A stretch of 60,917 bases of DNA from assembly GCA_024639765.1 (NCBI GenBank), contig JAHEHU010000005.1:1338-62254 (forward strand). The letters are read 5' to 3'. The first letter of the stretch is position 1, and the number at the start of each line of letters is the position of its first letter. Made by a program: the position numbers and the translations under genes. Shown in pieces: positions 34,870 to 45,514 of the stretch. The DNA is from Eudoraea sp. Its GTDB lineage: Bacteria > Bacteroidota > Bacteroidia > Flavobacteriales > Flavobacteriaceae. The notes beneath the pieces are model-generated. The model was not told where the DNA came from. It was given only the letters and a program-made list of their open reading frames with translations, and searched no databases.

Positions 34870-34896
34870 ACATCATGTGGGTAATCCTTTCAATAC

Positions 34897-36906
<2,010 letters not shown>

Positions 36907-37779
36907 CTAAGTCTTTGATTCCATTTTCATTCCTTTAATGAACCGATCCTTCCCATGAAGGTCTTGCCGTATTTCTGTAAAGGCAAAAGCATGTTCCTTT
37001 AACAAATCACGAACCTCTTTCCCAAATGCTTCGTTGATCTCAAGATACAAGCTACCCCCCTTTTTAAGGCTTTTTTGTGCCACCCTGGCAAGATATTCAT
37101 AATACAACAAAGGTTGACCGTCAGGAACAAAAAGTGCTAAGTGAGGTTCAGAATTCTTTACATGCTCTTGCATAGACACCTTTTCTCTGTCTAGCACGTA
37201 CGGAGGATTAGAAATTATAATGTCATAGTCTTGCTCACTAATGTTCATAGTCATAAGGTCTGCTTGTTTGAAAGAGACGGCTACCTTGTTCCTTTCCGCA
37301 TTTTGTTTTGCAACGACAAGGGCTTCTTTGGAAATATCAATGGCACTTACTTCGGTATTCGGCAAATAATTTGCGAGGGCAATGGCAATACAACCACTAC
37401 CGGTACCTATATCCAAAATTTTTACAGGTGTACTGGAATTTTGATAGTCCTCAATCACCCATTGAACCAATTCTTCCGTTTCCGGTCTTGGTATTAAGAC
37501 ATGTTCATTTACTATTAAGCTAAGATCCAGAAACTTTGTAGTACCCAATATATACTGTATGGGCCTTCCTTGCTTTAAAGCCGCGAGTCCCTCAAAAAAC
37601 ATGGATTCTTCTTCCTTGGTAACGATCCATTGTGGATGCATAGCCAAATGAAACCGGGGCAGTCCTAAATAAGTCTCTACCAAATAGTAGAAGAAGTGTG
37701 CTACCTCTTCTGAACCGTATTGGATGTTCAATTCCTGATGAAAAATATGTTTTATGTCCTTTAACAACATCAATGGCAA
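36907..37779 (-). CDS. prmC: Release factor glutamine N5-methyltransferase
   Basis: Methylates the GGQ glutamine of release factors RF1 and RF2. The 290-residue protein has the N-terminal helical domain, the SAM site VKILDIGTGSGCIAIALA and the catalytic NPPY (IIISNPPYV), placing it in the HemK/PrmC family. An internal ATG three codons in (MLLKDIKHIF) may be the true start. It begins 1 bp past the stop of the GNAT gene and is followed closely by ligA. Confidence 0.95.
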   Translation of the reverse strand: MPLMLLKDIKHIFHQELNIQYGSEEVAHFFYYLVETYLGLPRFHLAMHPQWIVTKEEESMFFEGLAALKQGRPIQYILGTTKFLDLSLIVNEHVLIPRPETEELVQWVIEDYQNSSTPVKILDIGTGSGCIAIALANYLPNTEVSAIDISKEALVVAKQNAERNKVAVSFKQADLMTMNISEQDYDIIISNPPYVLDREKVSMQEHVKNSEPHLALFVPDGQPLLYYEYLARVAQKSLKKGGSLYLEINEAFGKEVRDLLKEHAFAFTEIRQDLHGKDRFIKGMKMESKT

Positions 37780-37780
37780 A

Positions 37781-38278
37781 TCAAATCTTCAGTTTTTTAA
37801 GCATCCAAACGGAGCACGAATAATGCCCTGTATTGCCCATGGGCGCTTCCAGATATTCAAACCCCCATTTCACATAGAGTTTTTGGGCCCTTGTCATGTA
37901 TGGCATAGTCTCTAAGTAACAGAAGTCGTACCCTTCATGAGCTGCCCGATCCAAACACTGAGCAAGCATTTTTGCACCCATCCCCATCCCTCTAACTTCA
38001 TTTAAAAAGTACATTTTCTGTAATTCACAAACATTCCCTTCATGTGCTTCCAAAGCAATAATACCGCCACCTCCCAAAATTTTATGTTGATTTTCCAACA
38101 CAAAATAAGCGGCTCCCGGTTTATCATAATATTCAAATAAAGAATCTAGTAGTGGATCCGCATAGGTAGTACCAATTTTGGGGACCTTATGTTCTTCTAA
38201 AACCGTTCGGATTACCTGGGCGACCTGGTCGTTATCGGCTGGTATCATTTCCCTTATTCTAGGGACATCTGAAATCAT
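37781..38278 (-). CDS. GNAT family N-acetyltransferase
   Basis: A 165-residue acetyltransferase of the GNAT fold: the acetyl-CoA binding motif A appears as NEVRGMGMGAKMLAQCLDRA (about residues 93-112), preceded by the beta-strand ILGGGGIIALEA. The acceptor substrate is unknown; in many Flavobacteriaceae a homologue sits directly before prmC, as here. It starts 23 bp from the divergent ribD. No recognisable -7 box was found for it in that short gap. Confidence 0.88.
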   Translation of the reverse strand: MISDVPRIREMIPADNDQVAQVIRTVLEEHKVPKIGTTYADPLLDSLFEYYDKPGAAYFVLENQHKILGGGGIIALEAHEGNVCELQKMYFLNEVRGMGMGAKMLAQCLDRAAHEGYDFCYLETMPYMTRAQKLYVKWGFEYLEAPMGNTGHYSCSVWMLKKLKI

Positions 38279-38289
38279 GATTAATATCC

Positions 38290-38297
38290 TATTTTTG
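38290..38297 (+). promoter_or_regulatory. -7 box of ribD, leaderless geometry
   Basis: TATTTTTG is an exact TAnnTTTG match followed by CGAT and then the GTG start codon of ribD at 38302. The predicted transcription start coincides with the start codon. No -33 TTG lies at the usual distance. Confidence 0.55.
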
Positions 38298-38301
38298 CGA
38301 T

Positions 38302-39354
38302 GTGAAGATACACGAAAAATATATGTTGCGGAGTATTGAAATCGCCAAAAACGGTCTTGGAACTACTGCGCCCAATCCTATGGTAGGATGTGTTATTGTT
38401 CACGAAAACTCCATCATTGGAGAAGGATTTACCAGTCCTTTTGGAGGGTCGCACGCAGAAGTAAATGCCATCCGTTCCGTAAAAGACAGGGAGCTTTTAA
38501 AAAATTCAACCTTATATGTAACCCTGGAACCATGTGCCCACCATGGTAAAACACCACCCTGCGTTGATCTCATCATTTCGTCAAAGATCCCAAGAGTAGT
38601 TATTGGTGTAAAAGATCCACATGAAAAAGTAGGTGGAAAGGGCATAGAAAAATTATTGGCCGCAGGTTGTGAAGTAGTCACGCCACTTTTAGAGAGCAAA
38701 TGTCGGTATCATCACAGGCGTTTCCTTACCTTCCACGAAAAGGAACGGCCCTATATCATCTTAAAATGGGCAGAGAGCAGAGATGGCTTTTTAGCACCTT
38801 CTGTAAATGAGCGGGATAAGGAACCCCGTCCTTTCTGGATCACAAACCGTTATTCGCGTCAGAAAGTACACCAATGGCGCAGTGAGGAGCAGGCTGTTTT
38901 AGTGGGAACCAGCACGGCGCTCACAGATAATCCTACCTTAACCACCAGATCCTGGGCGGGCAATTCTCCGTTAAGGGTCATTCTGGATAAGGACCTAAAA
39001 ATACCCTCTACCAATAACATTTTTAATGATACTGCTGAAACATTGATTTTTACACAATCCAAGATCCCAGATACCGTTCTAAATGGCATTCAATATGAAT
39101 ACATCGATTTCACGCAAGACCTTGCTTCTCAGGTCTGCGAAACCTTGTTTAAGAGGGATATACAAAGTGTCATCATTGAGGGTGGCTCCACCACCCTTGC
39201 AACCTTTATAAAAGCCGATCTATGGGATGAAGCAAGGATCTTTACGGGAAATGTTTCCTTTAAAAAAGGCCTTAAAGCACCGGTGATCGAAGGAAAAGAA
39301 ATGAGCCAAATAAATATTGGTGACGATATCTTATGCATTTTGAGAAATGATTAA
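38302..39354 (+). CDS. ribD: Bifunctional riboflavin biosynthesis deaminase-reductase
   Basis: Deaminates and then reduces the pyrimidine ring intermediate of riboflavin synthesis. In the 350-residue protein, the deaminase half has the zinc motif HAEVNAI and PCAHHGKTPPC. The reductase half starts near residue 145 (ERPYIILKWAESRDGFLAP) and has VIIEGGSTTLATF. I use GTG 38302, giving KIHEKYMLRSIEIAKNGLG, because this N-terminus is conserved in related RibD proteins; the first ATG (38323) would cut into it. HAD, EamA and YigZ genes follow with overlaps or a 1-bp gap. Confidence 0.95.
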   Translation: MKIHEKYMLRSIEIAKNGLGTTAPNPMVGCVIVHENSIIGEGFTSPFGGSHAEVNAIRSVKDRELLKNSTLYVTLEPCAHHGKTPPCVDLIISSKIPRVVIGVKDPHEKVGGKGIEKLLAAGCEVVTPLLESKCRYHHRRFLTFHEKERPYIILKWAESRDGFLAPSVNERDKEPRPFWITNRYSRQKVHQWRSEEQAVLVGTSTALTDNPTLTTRSWAGNSPLRVILDKDLKIPSTNNIFNDTAETLIFTQSKIPDTVLNGIQYEYIDFTQDLASQVCETLFKRDIQSVIIEGGSTTLATFIKADLWDEARIFTGNVSFKKGLKAPVIEGKEMSQINIGDDILCILRND

Positions 39355-39949
39355 GAACATTATTTTCGATTTTGGCGATGTATTTATCAATCTTGATAAA
39401 TCAGCTACGTTGAAGGCTTTAAACAAAGTAGGATACAAAGAAATTCCGGAAGGCCTGTTCTCCCTGGCAGCTTCTTATGAAAAAGGCATGCTAGATACCC
39501 CTTCGTTTCTGGAATCGGTAGGTAAATTTTTACCAAATTCAACAAAGGAAGATATCATTGTAGCGTGGAACAGTATTATTCTCGATTTTCCGGAGAAAAG
39601 ACTCCAATTCCTTCAAAAATTAGCAAATGCACAGCATTACAGGCTTTTTCTCTTAAGCAATACAAATGAACTCCATATCAAAAAGGTCATATCTCAAATA
39701 GGTTTGCAAAAATACGAGGAGTTTAAAAGGTGTTTTGAAGTGTTTTATCTGTCTCATTGTATAGGAATGAGAAAACCAGACCCTGAAATTTTTAGAATGT
39801 TCATAACAGAACATGACCTGAATGCCAACGAAACCTTATTTGTAGATGACACGCTAGAACATATCCTCAGTGCCAAACGTCTTGGATTCAAGACCTGGAA
39901 TTTGATAGTGGGTAAAGAAGATGTGACAGAACTAAATTCTCATTTATAA
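39347..39949 (+). CDS. HAD-superfamily hydrolase
   Basis: A 200-residue HAD hydrolase of the subfamily IA type. Motif I is FDFGDVFINLD (residues 7-17), with the usual DxDx pattern altered to D-F-G-D at the nucleophile. Motif II is LLSNTNELH, motif III the lysine of MRKPDPEIF, and motif IV FVDDTLEHI. It resembles the YihX/epoxide-hydrolase-like phosphatases; the substrate is unknown. It overlaps the ribD end by 8 bp, so it could supply the missing phosphatase step of riboflavin synthesis, but this is only positional inference. Confidence 0.9.
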   Translation: MIKNIIFDFGDVFINLDKSATLKALNKVGYKEIPEGLFSLAASYEKGMLDTPSFLESVGKFLPNSTKEDIIVAWNSIILDFPEKRLQFLQKLANAQHYRLFLLSNTNELHIKKVISQIGLQKYEEFKRCFEVFYLSHCIGMRKPDPEIFRMFITEHDLNANETLFVDDTLEHILSAKRLGFKTWNLIVGKEDVTELNSHL

Positions 39950-39950
39950 T

Positions 39951-40814
39951 ATGTTAGACCTGGTTCTGAGTATCTTTTGCTCTAGTTTGATCTTCGTCAT
40001 TTTTAAGCTCTATACCAGATTTAAGGTACAAACATTGTACGCTATCATTATTAATTACATCACAGCCTGTACCGTTGGTTTTTTTCTCTCTGATGTAACC
40101 GTGAGTCTATTTGAAATACCATCAAAAAAATGGTTCTATGGCACCTTGTTTTTAGGACTCTTATTTATTATTATTTTCAATCTCATGGCCAGGACCTCCC
40201 AGATCCTTGGGGTATCTGTAGCTTCTGTTGCCACTAAAATGTCACTAACAATCCCCGTGCTTCTGGGAGTGATCATCTACGGCGAAGAACTGGGGCCCAT
40301 GAAGGTTTTGGGGATACTTTTAGCATTAGCTGCGGTGTACTTCACCTCAGTAAAAAAAGGATCGATGACCTTTAACAGAAGATCATTGTACCTACCTGTT
40401 TTGGTGTTTCTGGGATCCGGAATTATTGATGCAAGTATTCAATATGCCGAGCAAAACCTTGTTCCGGCAGAGGAGTTTCCTATTTTTTCCTCCACAGTAT
40501 TTGCGAGTGCTGCTTTGTGTGGACTGCTTTTTATTCTCATCAGATCCCGGCAGACCCCTATTACTATACGTTCCAGAAGTATCCTTGGAGGAATTGCATT
40601 GGGCGTCCCGAATTTCTTTTCTATCTATTTTCTTCTCAGGGCATTGCAAAATGAAACCCTCAATAGCGCCTCTGTTTTTACTATTAATAATGTTGCCATT
40701 GTCATGTTTTCAACTCTTTTAGGGATATTGCTCTTTAAGGAGATCATTAGTACAAAAAATTGGTTCGGTATAATGATGGCAATTTTGAGTATTTTGCTGG
40801 TAGCAGTATTTTAA
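39951..40814 (+). CDS. EamA/DMT-family membrane transporter
   Basis: A 287-residue integral membrane protein with about ten hydrophobic helices in two halves, the pattern of the drug/metabolite transporter (EamA) superfamily. Recognisable ends are GVIIYGEELGPMKVLGILLALAAVYF in the first half and LGILLFKEIISTKNWFGIMMAILSILL in the second. The substrate is unknown. It starts 1 bp after the HAD gene, and its stop overlaps the YigZ start (TAATG). Confidence 0.88.
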   Translation: MLDLVLSIFCSSLIFVIFKLYTRFKVQTLYAIIINYITACTVGFFLSDVTVSLFEIPSKKWFYGTLFLGLLFIIIFNLMARTSQILGVSVASVATKMSLTIPVLLGVIIYGEELGPMKVLGILLALAAVYFTSVKKGSMTFNRRSLYLPVLVFLGSGIIDASIQYAEQNLVPAEEFPIFSSTVFASAALCGLLFILIRSRQTPITIRSRSILGGIALGVPNFFSIYFLLRALQNETLNSASVFTINNVAIVMFSTLLGILLFKEIISTKNWFGIMMAILSILLVAVF

Positions 40815-41422
40815 TGAATAAGAAACAAGACCTATACAGAACTATCAGCAACAATACTGGTGGCATTCTTTACAAAGAAAAGAATAGTAAATTTCTTGGG
40901 TATGCCTATGCCGTAGAAAATGAGGCAACCATTAAACAGCATTTAGATATGCTTCGAGAAGAACATTCTGGTGCCAACCATGTTTGCTATGCATGGCAAT
41001 TAGGTGTTGAAGAAACATCATATCGAGCAAATGATGACGGTGAACCCAATCATTCTGCGGGAATGCCTATATATGGACAAATTCAGGCATTCAATGTAAC
41101 AAATGTCTTAGTGGCAGTAGTCCGTTACTTTGGGGGCACAAAGCTTGGCGTTGGTGGTCTAATTTCAGCTTACAGATCGGCGGCACAATTGGCCTTACAG
41201 GAAGCTAATATCATAAATAAGACCTTGGAAGCACCTCTATTGCTTGAATTTGATTACGTCTCCATGAACAAAGTGATGCGCATCATAAAAAAACACTCCC
41301 TGCCTGTAGCATCACAGAAATTAGAATTAAAGTGTGAACTGCTGCTCTCCATCCCTAAAAGTGAGTTAGCACGTTTTAAAAGCATGTTTAACTCTTTAAA
41401 GCAAGTTATTGTAAAGGAATAG
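40814..41422 (+). CDS. YigZ/IMPACT family protein
   Basis: A 202-residue member of the UPF0029/IMPACT family. The N-terminal domain carries the signature GANHVCYAWQLG and DDGEPNHSAGMPI, followed by VVRYFGGTKLGVGGLISAY. The C-terminal part is the small EF-G-like YigZ domain. The cellular role is unknown; homologues bind nucleic acid or GCN1-type partners. I start at ATG 40814, overlapping the transporter stop, rather than the longer frame from 40760 that would lie inside the transporter gene. Confidence 0.92.
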   Translation: MNKKQDLYRTISNNTGGILYKEKNSKFLGYAYAVENEATIKQHLDMLREEHSGANHVCYAWQLGVEETSYRANDDGEPNHSAGMPIYGQIQAFNVTNVLVAVVRYFGGTKLGVGGLISAYRSAAQLALQEANIINKTLEAPLLLEFDYVSMNKVMRIIKKHSLPVASQKLELKCELLLSIPKSELARFKSMFNSLKQVIVKE

Positions 41423-41453
41423 AAGCGTCCCGATGGTTAAGAAAGCTAAACCC

Positions 41454-41855
41454 CTAAGACTGCAGACAATCCAAAATTTGAGTTGGACACTTTGTTGGCC
41501 TTTTTGTTTTCATATCAATAAAGGCAAGCACCGTATTTGCTTTGACCAATAAGTCACCCTGCTCATTTCTTATTTCATAATCAAATTCTATCCGCACCAT
41601 TGGGAGTTTAGTCAATGAAGTAGTTACGGTGATAAGATCATCATAGGTAGCAGATTTCTTAAATTCCATTTGCAGGGAAATAACAGGCAGCATAATACCG
41701 TCATTTTCCATCTGTTTGTAGGAGAATCCTATGGCCCTTAACCACTCTACCCGACCCATCTCCAAATACTGGGCGTAGTTTCCGTGATATACCACGCCCA
41801 TTTGATCGGTCTCACTGTATCGAACTCGAAAAGAAATTGAATTTAGATGCTTCAT
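41454..41855 (-). CDS. Acyl-CoA thioesterase (YbgC/4HBT family)
   Basis: A 133-residue hot-dog-fold thioesterase. RYSETDQMGVVYHGNYAQYLEMGRVEWLR near the N-terminus has the catalytic aspartate (in TDQMG) and the family HGNY. This class hydrolyses short- or medium-chain acyl-CoA or hydroxybenzoyl-CoA. It stands alone, converging on YigZ with a 31-bp gap and diverging from dnaA. TAGTTTTT on the minus strand upstream is one mismatch from a -7 box. Confidence 0.9.
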   Translation of the reverse strand: MKHLNSISFRVRYSETDQMGVVYHGNYAQYLEMGRVEWLRAIGFSYKQMENDGIMLPVISLQMEFKKSATYDDLITVTTSLTKLPMVRIEFDYEIRNEQGDLLVKANTVLAFIDMKTKRPTKCPTQILDCLQS

Positions 41856-42057
41856 TTTTCAGTTAAAAACTATATATTTAAAGGTGAGGTGAAAAGTACC
41901 GGAACATGCGAAAAAAAAAGCATAAATTCAACCTCAAATGATTTTTTTTTTAGCTTTTTTGTTCACATATTTGTCTCACTCTAAAAAGGGATAATCTTTC
42001 GATTTTCCTTTGACCAACTAGCTTAGATCACTAACCACTAAATAGAGATTTTTTAAA

Positions 42058-43482
42058 ATGAGTGTTACTGCTAATTCCGTATGGAACAATTGTTTGGCAT
42101 TTATCAAAGATAACATCCAACCGCAGGCATTCAAAACATGGTTTGAACCTATAAAACCAGTTAAACTTTCAGAAAACGCTTTAAGCATTCAGGTTCCCAG
42201 TAAATTTTTCTATGAATGGCTGGAAGAACACTATGTTAAATTACTAAAAGTAGCTCTTACAAAAGAACTTGGCGAACAGGCGAAGTTGGTGTATATCATA
42301 AAAATGGAAAATACCTATGGCAATAAGGAACCCTTTACGGAACAGATTCCAAGTGCCAACAGAGGTAATGTTTCTACCCAGGAAATGGATGTCCCGATTA
42401 AATCCAAGAATCCGGAATTAAAAAATCCGTTTGTGATCCCGGGTATTCGTAACATCAAAATAGAATCCCAACTAAATCCTAATTATAATTTTGAGAATTT
42501 TTTAGAAGGTGATTCCAACAGACTGGCCCGTTCCGCAGGAATGGCAGTAGCCAACAAGCCGGGAGGTACTTCTTTTAACCCTCTGCTGATCTTTGGTGGC
42601 GTTGGTTTAGGGAAAACGCACCTTGCGCATGCCATTGGTGTTGATATTAAAGATAAATATCCGGAACGAACGGTGCTTTATATCTCCGCTGAGAAGTTTA
42701 CGCAACAATACATTGAATCTGTTAAAAAGAATACCAGAAATGATTTTATACATTTCTATCAATTGATAGATGTGTTGATCATAGACGATGTACAATTCTT
42801 ATCCGGCAAATCTGGAACGCAGGATGTTTTCTTCCATATCTTCAATCATCTCCATCAAAATGGAAAACAGGTTATCCTCACTTCAGATAAGGCTCCTGTA
42901 GATATGCAGGATATAGAACAGCGCTTGTTATCTCGTTTTAAATGGGGACTATCTGCAGAATTGCAAAATCCGGATTACGAAACAAGGATATCTATCCTAA
43001 AGAACAAATTGTACAGGGATGGGGTTGAAATGCCTGATGACATTGTTGAATATGTTGCAAAACATATTAAAACGAACATTAGGGAATTGGAAGGTGCCAT
43101 TATTTCACTAATAGCGCAGTCCTCCTTCAACAAACGCGAAGTAACCCTGGAGTTAGCGCAACAAGTGGTTGAAAAATTCGTGAAGAACACCAAACGTGAG
43201 GTTTCTATTGATTACATACAAAAAGTAGTCTCAGATTATTTCGAGATGGATGTGGCTACACTTCAATCAAAGACAAGGAAACGTCATATAGTACAGGCCA
43301 GACAATTAGCAATGTTCTTTGCCAAAAAATTTACAAAAGCCTCCCTGGCCAGTATAGGCTCCCAAATAGGGAAGCGAGATCATGCCACTGTGCTTCATGC
43401 CTGTAAGACCGTAGACAATCTGGCGGAAACGGATAAGCAATTCAGGAAGTACATCGAAGACCTAACCAAGAAATTTTCCTAA
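42058..43482 (+). CDS. dnaA: Chromosomal replication initiator DnaA
   Basis: Initiates replication by melting oriC. The 474-residue protein has domain I (VWNNCLAFIKDNIQPQAFKTWF), a variable linker, and the AAA+ domain with GGVGLGKTHLAHAIG at about residues 181-195 and VLIIDDVQFL. Domain IV has the DnaA-box-binding helix (GKRDHATVLHACKTVDNL). The 200 bp upstream contain poly-A and poly-T tracts but no TTATCCACA boxes, and dnaN is not adjacent, so the origin is probably elsewhere. The low-molecular-weight phosphatase gene follows after 7 bp. Confidence 0.97.
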   Translation: MSVTANSVWNNCLAFIKDNIQPQAFKTWFEPIKPVKLSENALSIQVPSKFFYEWLEEHYVKLLKVALTKELGEQAKLVYIIKMENTYGNKEPFTEQIPSANRGNVSTQEMDVPIKSKNPELKNPFVIPGIRNIKIESQLNPNYNFENFLEGDSNRLARSAGMAVANKPGGTSFNPLLIFGGVGLGKTHLAHAIGVDIKDKYPERTVLYISAEKFTQQYIESVKKNTRNDFIHFYQLIDVLIIDDVQFLSGKSGTQDVFFHIFNHLHQNGKQVILTSDKAPVDMQDIEQRLLSRFKWGLSAELQNPDYETRISILKNKLYRDGVEMPDDIVEYVAKHIKTNIRELEGAIISLIAQSSFNKREVTLELAQQVVEKFVKNTKREVSIDYIQKVVSDYFEMDVATLQSKTRKRHIVQARQLAMFFAKKFTKASLASIGSQIGKRDHATVLHACKTVDNLAETDKQFRKYIEDLTKKFS

Positions 43483-43489
43483 AATTCCT

Positions 43490-43969
43490 ATGAAAATAAA
43501 GGTGTTAATGGTATGTCTGGGAAATATTTGCAGATCGCCATTAGCAGAAGGCATCCTTAAATCAAAGGTAGACCCAGCCAATATTTTCGTAGATTCCGCG
43601 GGTACTGCCGGATATCACGTTGGGCATGGGCCCGATCCACGATCAATAGAAGTTGCCAAAGAACATCATATTGATATAAGTGGGCAACGTTGTCGTAAAT
43701 TCCAGGAGGAAGATTTTTATTCCTTCGATCACATTTTTGTGATGGACAAGGAAAATTATAGCAACGTATGTGCCTTGGCACCTTCGGAAGATCACAAGAA
43801 GAAAGTTAGGCTACTACTGGAAAGAACAGATTCTGCTTATAGGGAAGTTCCTGACCCCTATTATGGAGGGCAGGATGGTTTCGAAGAAGTCTATCATCTT
43901 ATAGATAAGGCTTGCGATATGCTACTGCAAGACCTCAACGCTACAAATGATCTCAAAAATGAAAGATAA
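43490..43969 (+). CDS. Low-molecular-weight protein-tyrosine phosphatase
   Basis: A 159-residue LMW-PTP. The P-loop VCLGNICRSPLAEG at residues 8-21 supplies the nucleophilic cysteine and arginine, and the general acid aspartate sits in VPDPYYGG near residue 127. No signal peptide. Such enzymes often reverse tyrosine-kinase action on exopolysaccharide machinery, but no kinase or capsule genes are present here. It is 7 bp after dnaA and overlaps the methyltransferase gene. Confidence 0.95.
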   Translation: MKIKVLMVCLGNICRSPLAEGILKSKVDPANIFVDSAGTAGYHVGHGPDPRSIEVAKEHHIDISGQRCRKFQEEDFYSFDHIFVMDKENYSNVCALAPSEDHKKKVRLLLERTDSAYREVPDPYYGGQDGFEEVYHLIDKACDMLLQDLNATNDLKNER

Positions 43970-44681
43970 GGAAACGACCACGGGAAAATTATACCTTATT
44001 CCCACTACATTGGGGGAAACAGAGCCGTTGGAGGTGCTGCCTATCTCGATTAAACAAGCCATTGAGACCATAGACCATTACATAGTTGAAAACGAAAAAT
44101 CGGCCCGTCAATTTATCAAAAAGATACTTCCACGGAAATCTCAGCCCGACTTGCATATTGAGCAACTGAATAAGTTTACCGAACCAGACAGAATCCCTTC
44201 ATTTTTGGATCCATGTTTAAACGGTCATAACATTGGGGTGCTGTCTGAAGCAGGATGTCCCGGGGTGGCCGATCCTGGTGCGGATGTAGTTCGTCTTGCT
44301 CATGAAAAGGGTATACAAGTTGTACCATTGGTAGGGCCTTCCTCTATTCTATTGGCGTTAATGGCCAGTGGTCTGAATGGTCAGAACTTTGCCTTTAACG
44401 GGTATCTACCCATAGAAGCCAGTGAACGTAAAAGAAGCTTAAAAATGTTGGAACGACTTTCAAAGGAAAAGAATCAAACCCAACTTTTCATAGAGACCCC
44501 TTACAGGAATGATAAGTTATTTCAGGATGTGACCAGGCATCTTGCCCCTGACACCCGTTTTTGTCTGGCTGTAGACATTACATTGCCAACGGAATCTATA
44601 AGAACCCAGACCATAGGTGAATGGCGCAATGAAAGCCCTGATCTGCACAAAAGACCTGCCATTTTTTTAATCCTGGCATAA
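43959..44681 (+). CDS. SAM-dependent methyltransferase related to RsmI (tetrapyrrole methylase fold)
   Basis: A 240-residue methyltransferase of the tetrapyrrole-methylase superfamily, resembling RsmI but without its C-terminal extension. Motifs are GKLYLIPTTLGE at the start, GVLSEAGCPGVADPGADVVRLAHEKG and VPLVGPSSILLALMASGL. The true RsmI methylates the 2'-O of C1402 in 16S rRNA; whether this shorter form does so is unknown. I use the second in-frame ATG (MKDKETT, 43959); the frame opens at 43947. It overlaps the end of the phosphatase gene. Confidence 0.85.
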   Translation: MKDKETTTGKLYLIPTTLGETEPLEVLPISIKQAIETIDHYIVENEKSARQFIKKILPRKSQPDLHIEQLNKFTEPDRIPSFLDPCLNGHNIGVLSEAGCPGVADPGADVVRLAHEKGIQVVPLVGPSSILLALMASGLNGQNFAFNGYLPIEASERKRSLKMLERLSKEKNQTQLFIETPYRNDKLFQDVTRHLAPDTRFCLAVDITLPTESIRTQTIGEWRNESPDLHKRPAIFLILA

Positions 44682-44710
44682 AAAAACCCTGAATTACATA
44701 CATTCAGGGT
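44680..44710 (-). terminator. Terminator of the lysozyme-like gene
   Basis: ACCCTGAAT (44686-44694) pairs with ATTCAGGGT (44702-44710) over a 7-nt loop. On the minus strand the stem is followed by six Us, so it mainly ends the 44732-45364 gene. It may also act on the convergent methyltransferase transcript. Confidence 0.8.
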
Positions 44711-44731
44711 GTTATACGATCTATGTACGAT

Positions 44732-45364
44732 CTACACTTTAGGATTTTTCCTGGCAATAATAGTTGAGACATCATAGCCTGAAAATAATTTAAGGTAGTG
44801 CGATATGCTTGTACCATAGGCATCTGCCACATCTAATTGCCCATATGAACGTAAAAATTTCTTTACATTCCCAGGGCCTGCAAGGTGCGCAGCTGCTAAA
44901 ATCCCCGATTCGGAAATCTCGATACCACGAATTCTTTTACCAACATACCTGCGAATGTCTCTTCTCAAAATCCATTTATTTCTGGCCAAGTTGGTGCGAA
45001 AGACTTTTTCCTGTAAGGTAGGATCATTAAGGAATTTGGTGGCATTATAAACTCCCATTAATTGAAGGGTGCCTATACCAAACTGGTATTTCCCCAAATA
45101 GCCCAAGGTATTGATAGTAAAATAGTCGCCTTGAGATTCTTTAAAGGCAAGTGCCTCCTTAAACCCTACAAAGGAACTACCCACAAAGGGCGGTATCACT
45201 ATAGAGGCAGGCATAATGGTTCTGTCTTTGGGAAACAAAACCGGTGTAGGTCCTTTAACTAGCAGCGATTCCGGAACTGCCACAATCTTCTTGGGGGAGG
45301 TTCCAAAACTTGCTAAAATTAAAATCATGATAAGAGGACAGAATACACTAATCCACTTTCTCAT
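44732..45364 (-). CDS. Secreted lysozyme-like / lytic transglycosylase-like protein
   Basis: A 210-residue exported protein. A signal/anchor helix (WISVFCPLIMILILASFG) comes first and a proline-rich linker follows to about residue 65. The next domain has FKEALAFKESQGDYFTINTLGYLGKYQFG, a pattern of the lysozyme-like/SLT fold with a probable catalytic glutamate in FKES. AAHLAGPGNVKKFL follows, also typical. Related flavobacterial proteins are often labelled peptidoglycan-binding LysM proteins, but I see no LysM repeat here. It has its own consensus promoter and terminator. Confidence 0.75.
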   Translation of the reverse strand: MRKWISVFCPLIMILILASFGTSPKKIVAVPESLLVKGPTPVLFPKDRTIMPASIVIPPFVGSSFVGFKEALAFKESQGDYFTINTLGYLGKYQFGIGTLQLMGVYNATKFLNDPTLQEKVFRTNLARNKWILRRDIRRYVGKRIRGIEISESGILAAAHLAGPGNVKKFLRSYGQLDVADAYGTSISHYLKLFSGYDVSTIIARKNPKV

Positions 45365-45421
45365 AGTTGTGTTTTCTTAAGACTTATAAACCAAAAGAGG
45401 TTTTGCTTAAATTTCACCCCA

Positions 45422-45449
45422 CAAAGATATGGCAGCTTTTTTCTTACAA
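45422..45449 (-). promoter_or_regulatory. Promoter of the lysozyme-like gene
   Basis: On the minus strand TTG (45449-45447), a 17-nt spacer and TATCTTTG (45429-45422) match the Bacteroidota consensus exactly. The start near 45418 gives a leader of about 53 nt. Confidence 0.68.
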
Positions 45450-45514
45450 CCTCATAAGTTGATAAGAATTATGACATTTTTAGGATAAACGGATATTTTT
45501 TATCGGCAAAGTGC

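Noticed and set aside
41856-42057. Origin of replication upstream of dnaA
   Set aside because: The region has A- and T-tracts but no TTATCCACA boxes, and dnaN is not adjacent. A weak promoter pattern (TTG at 41971-41973, then TAATCTTTCG) explains it better.
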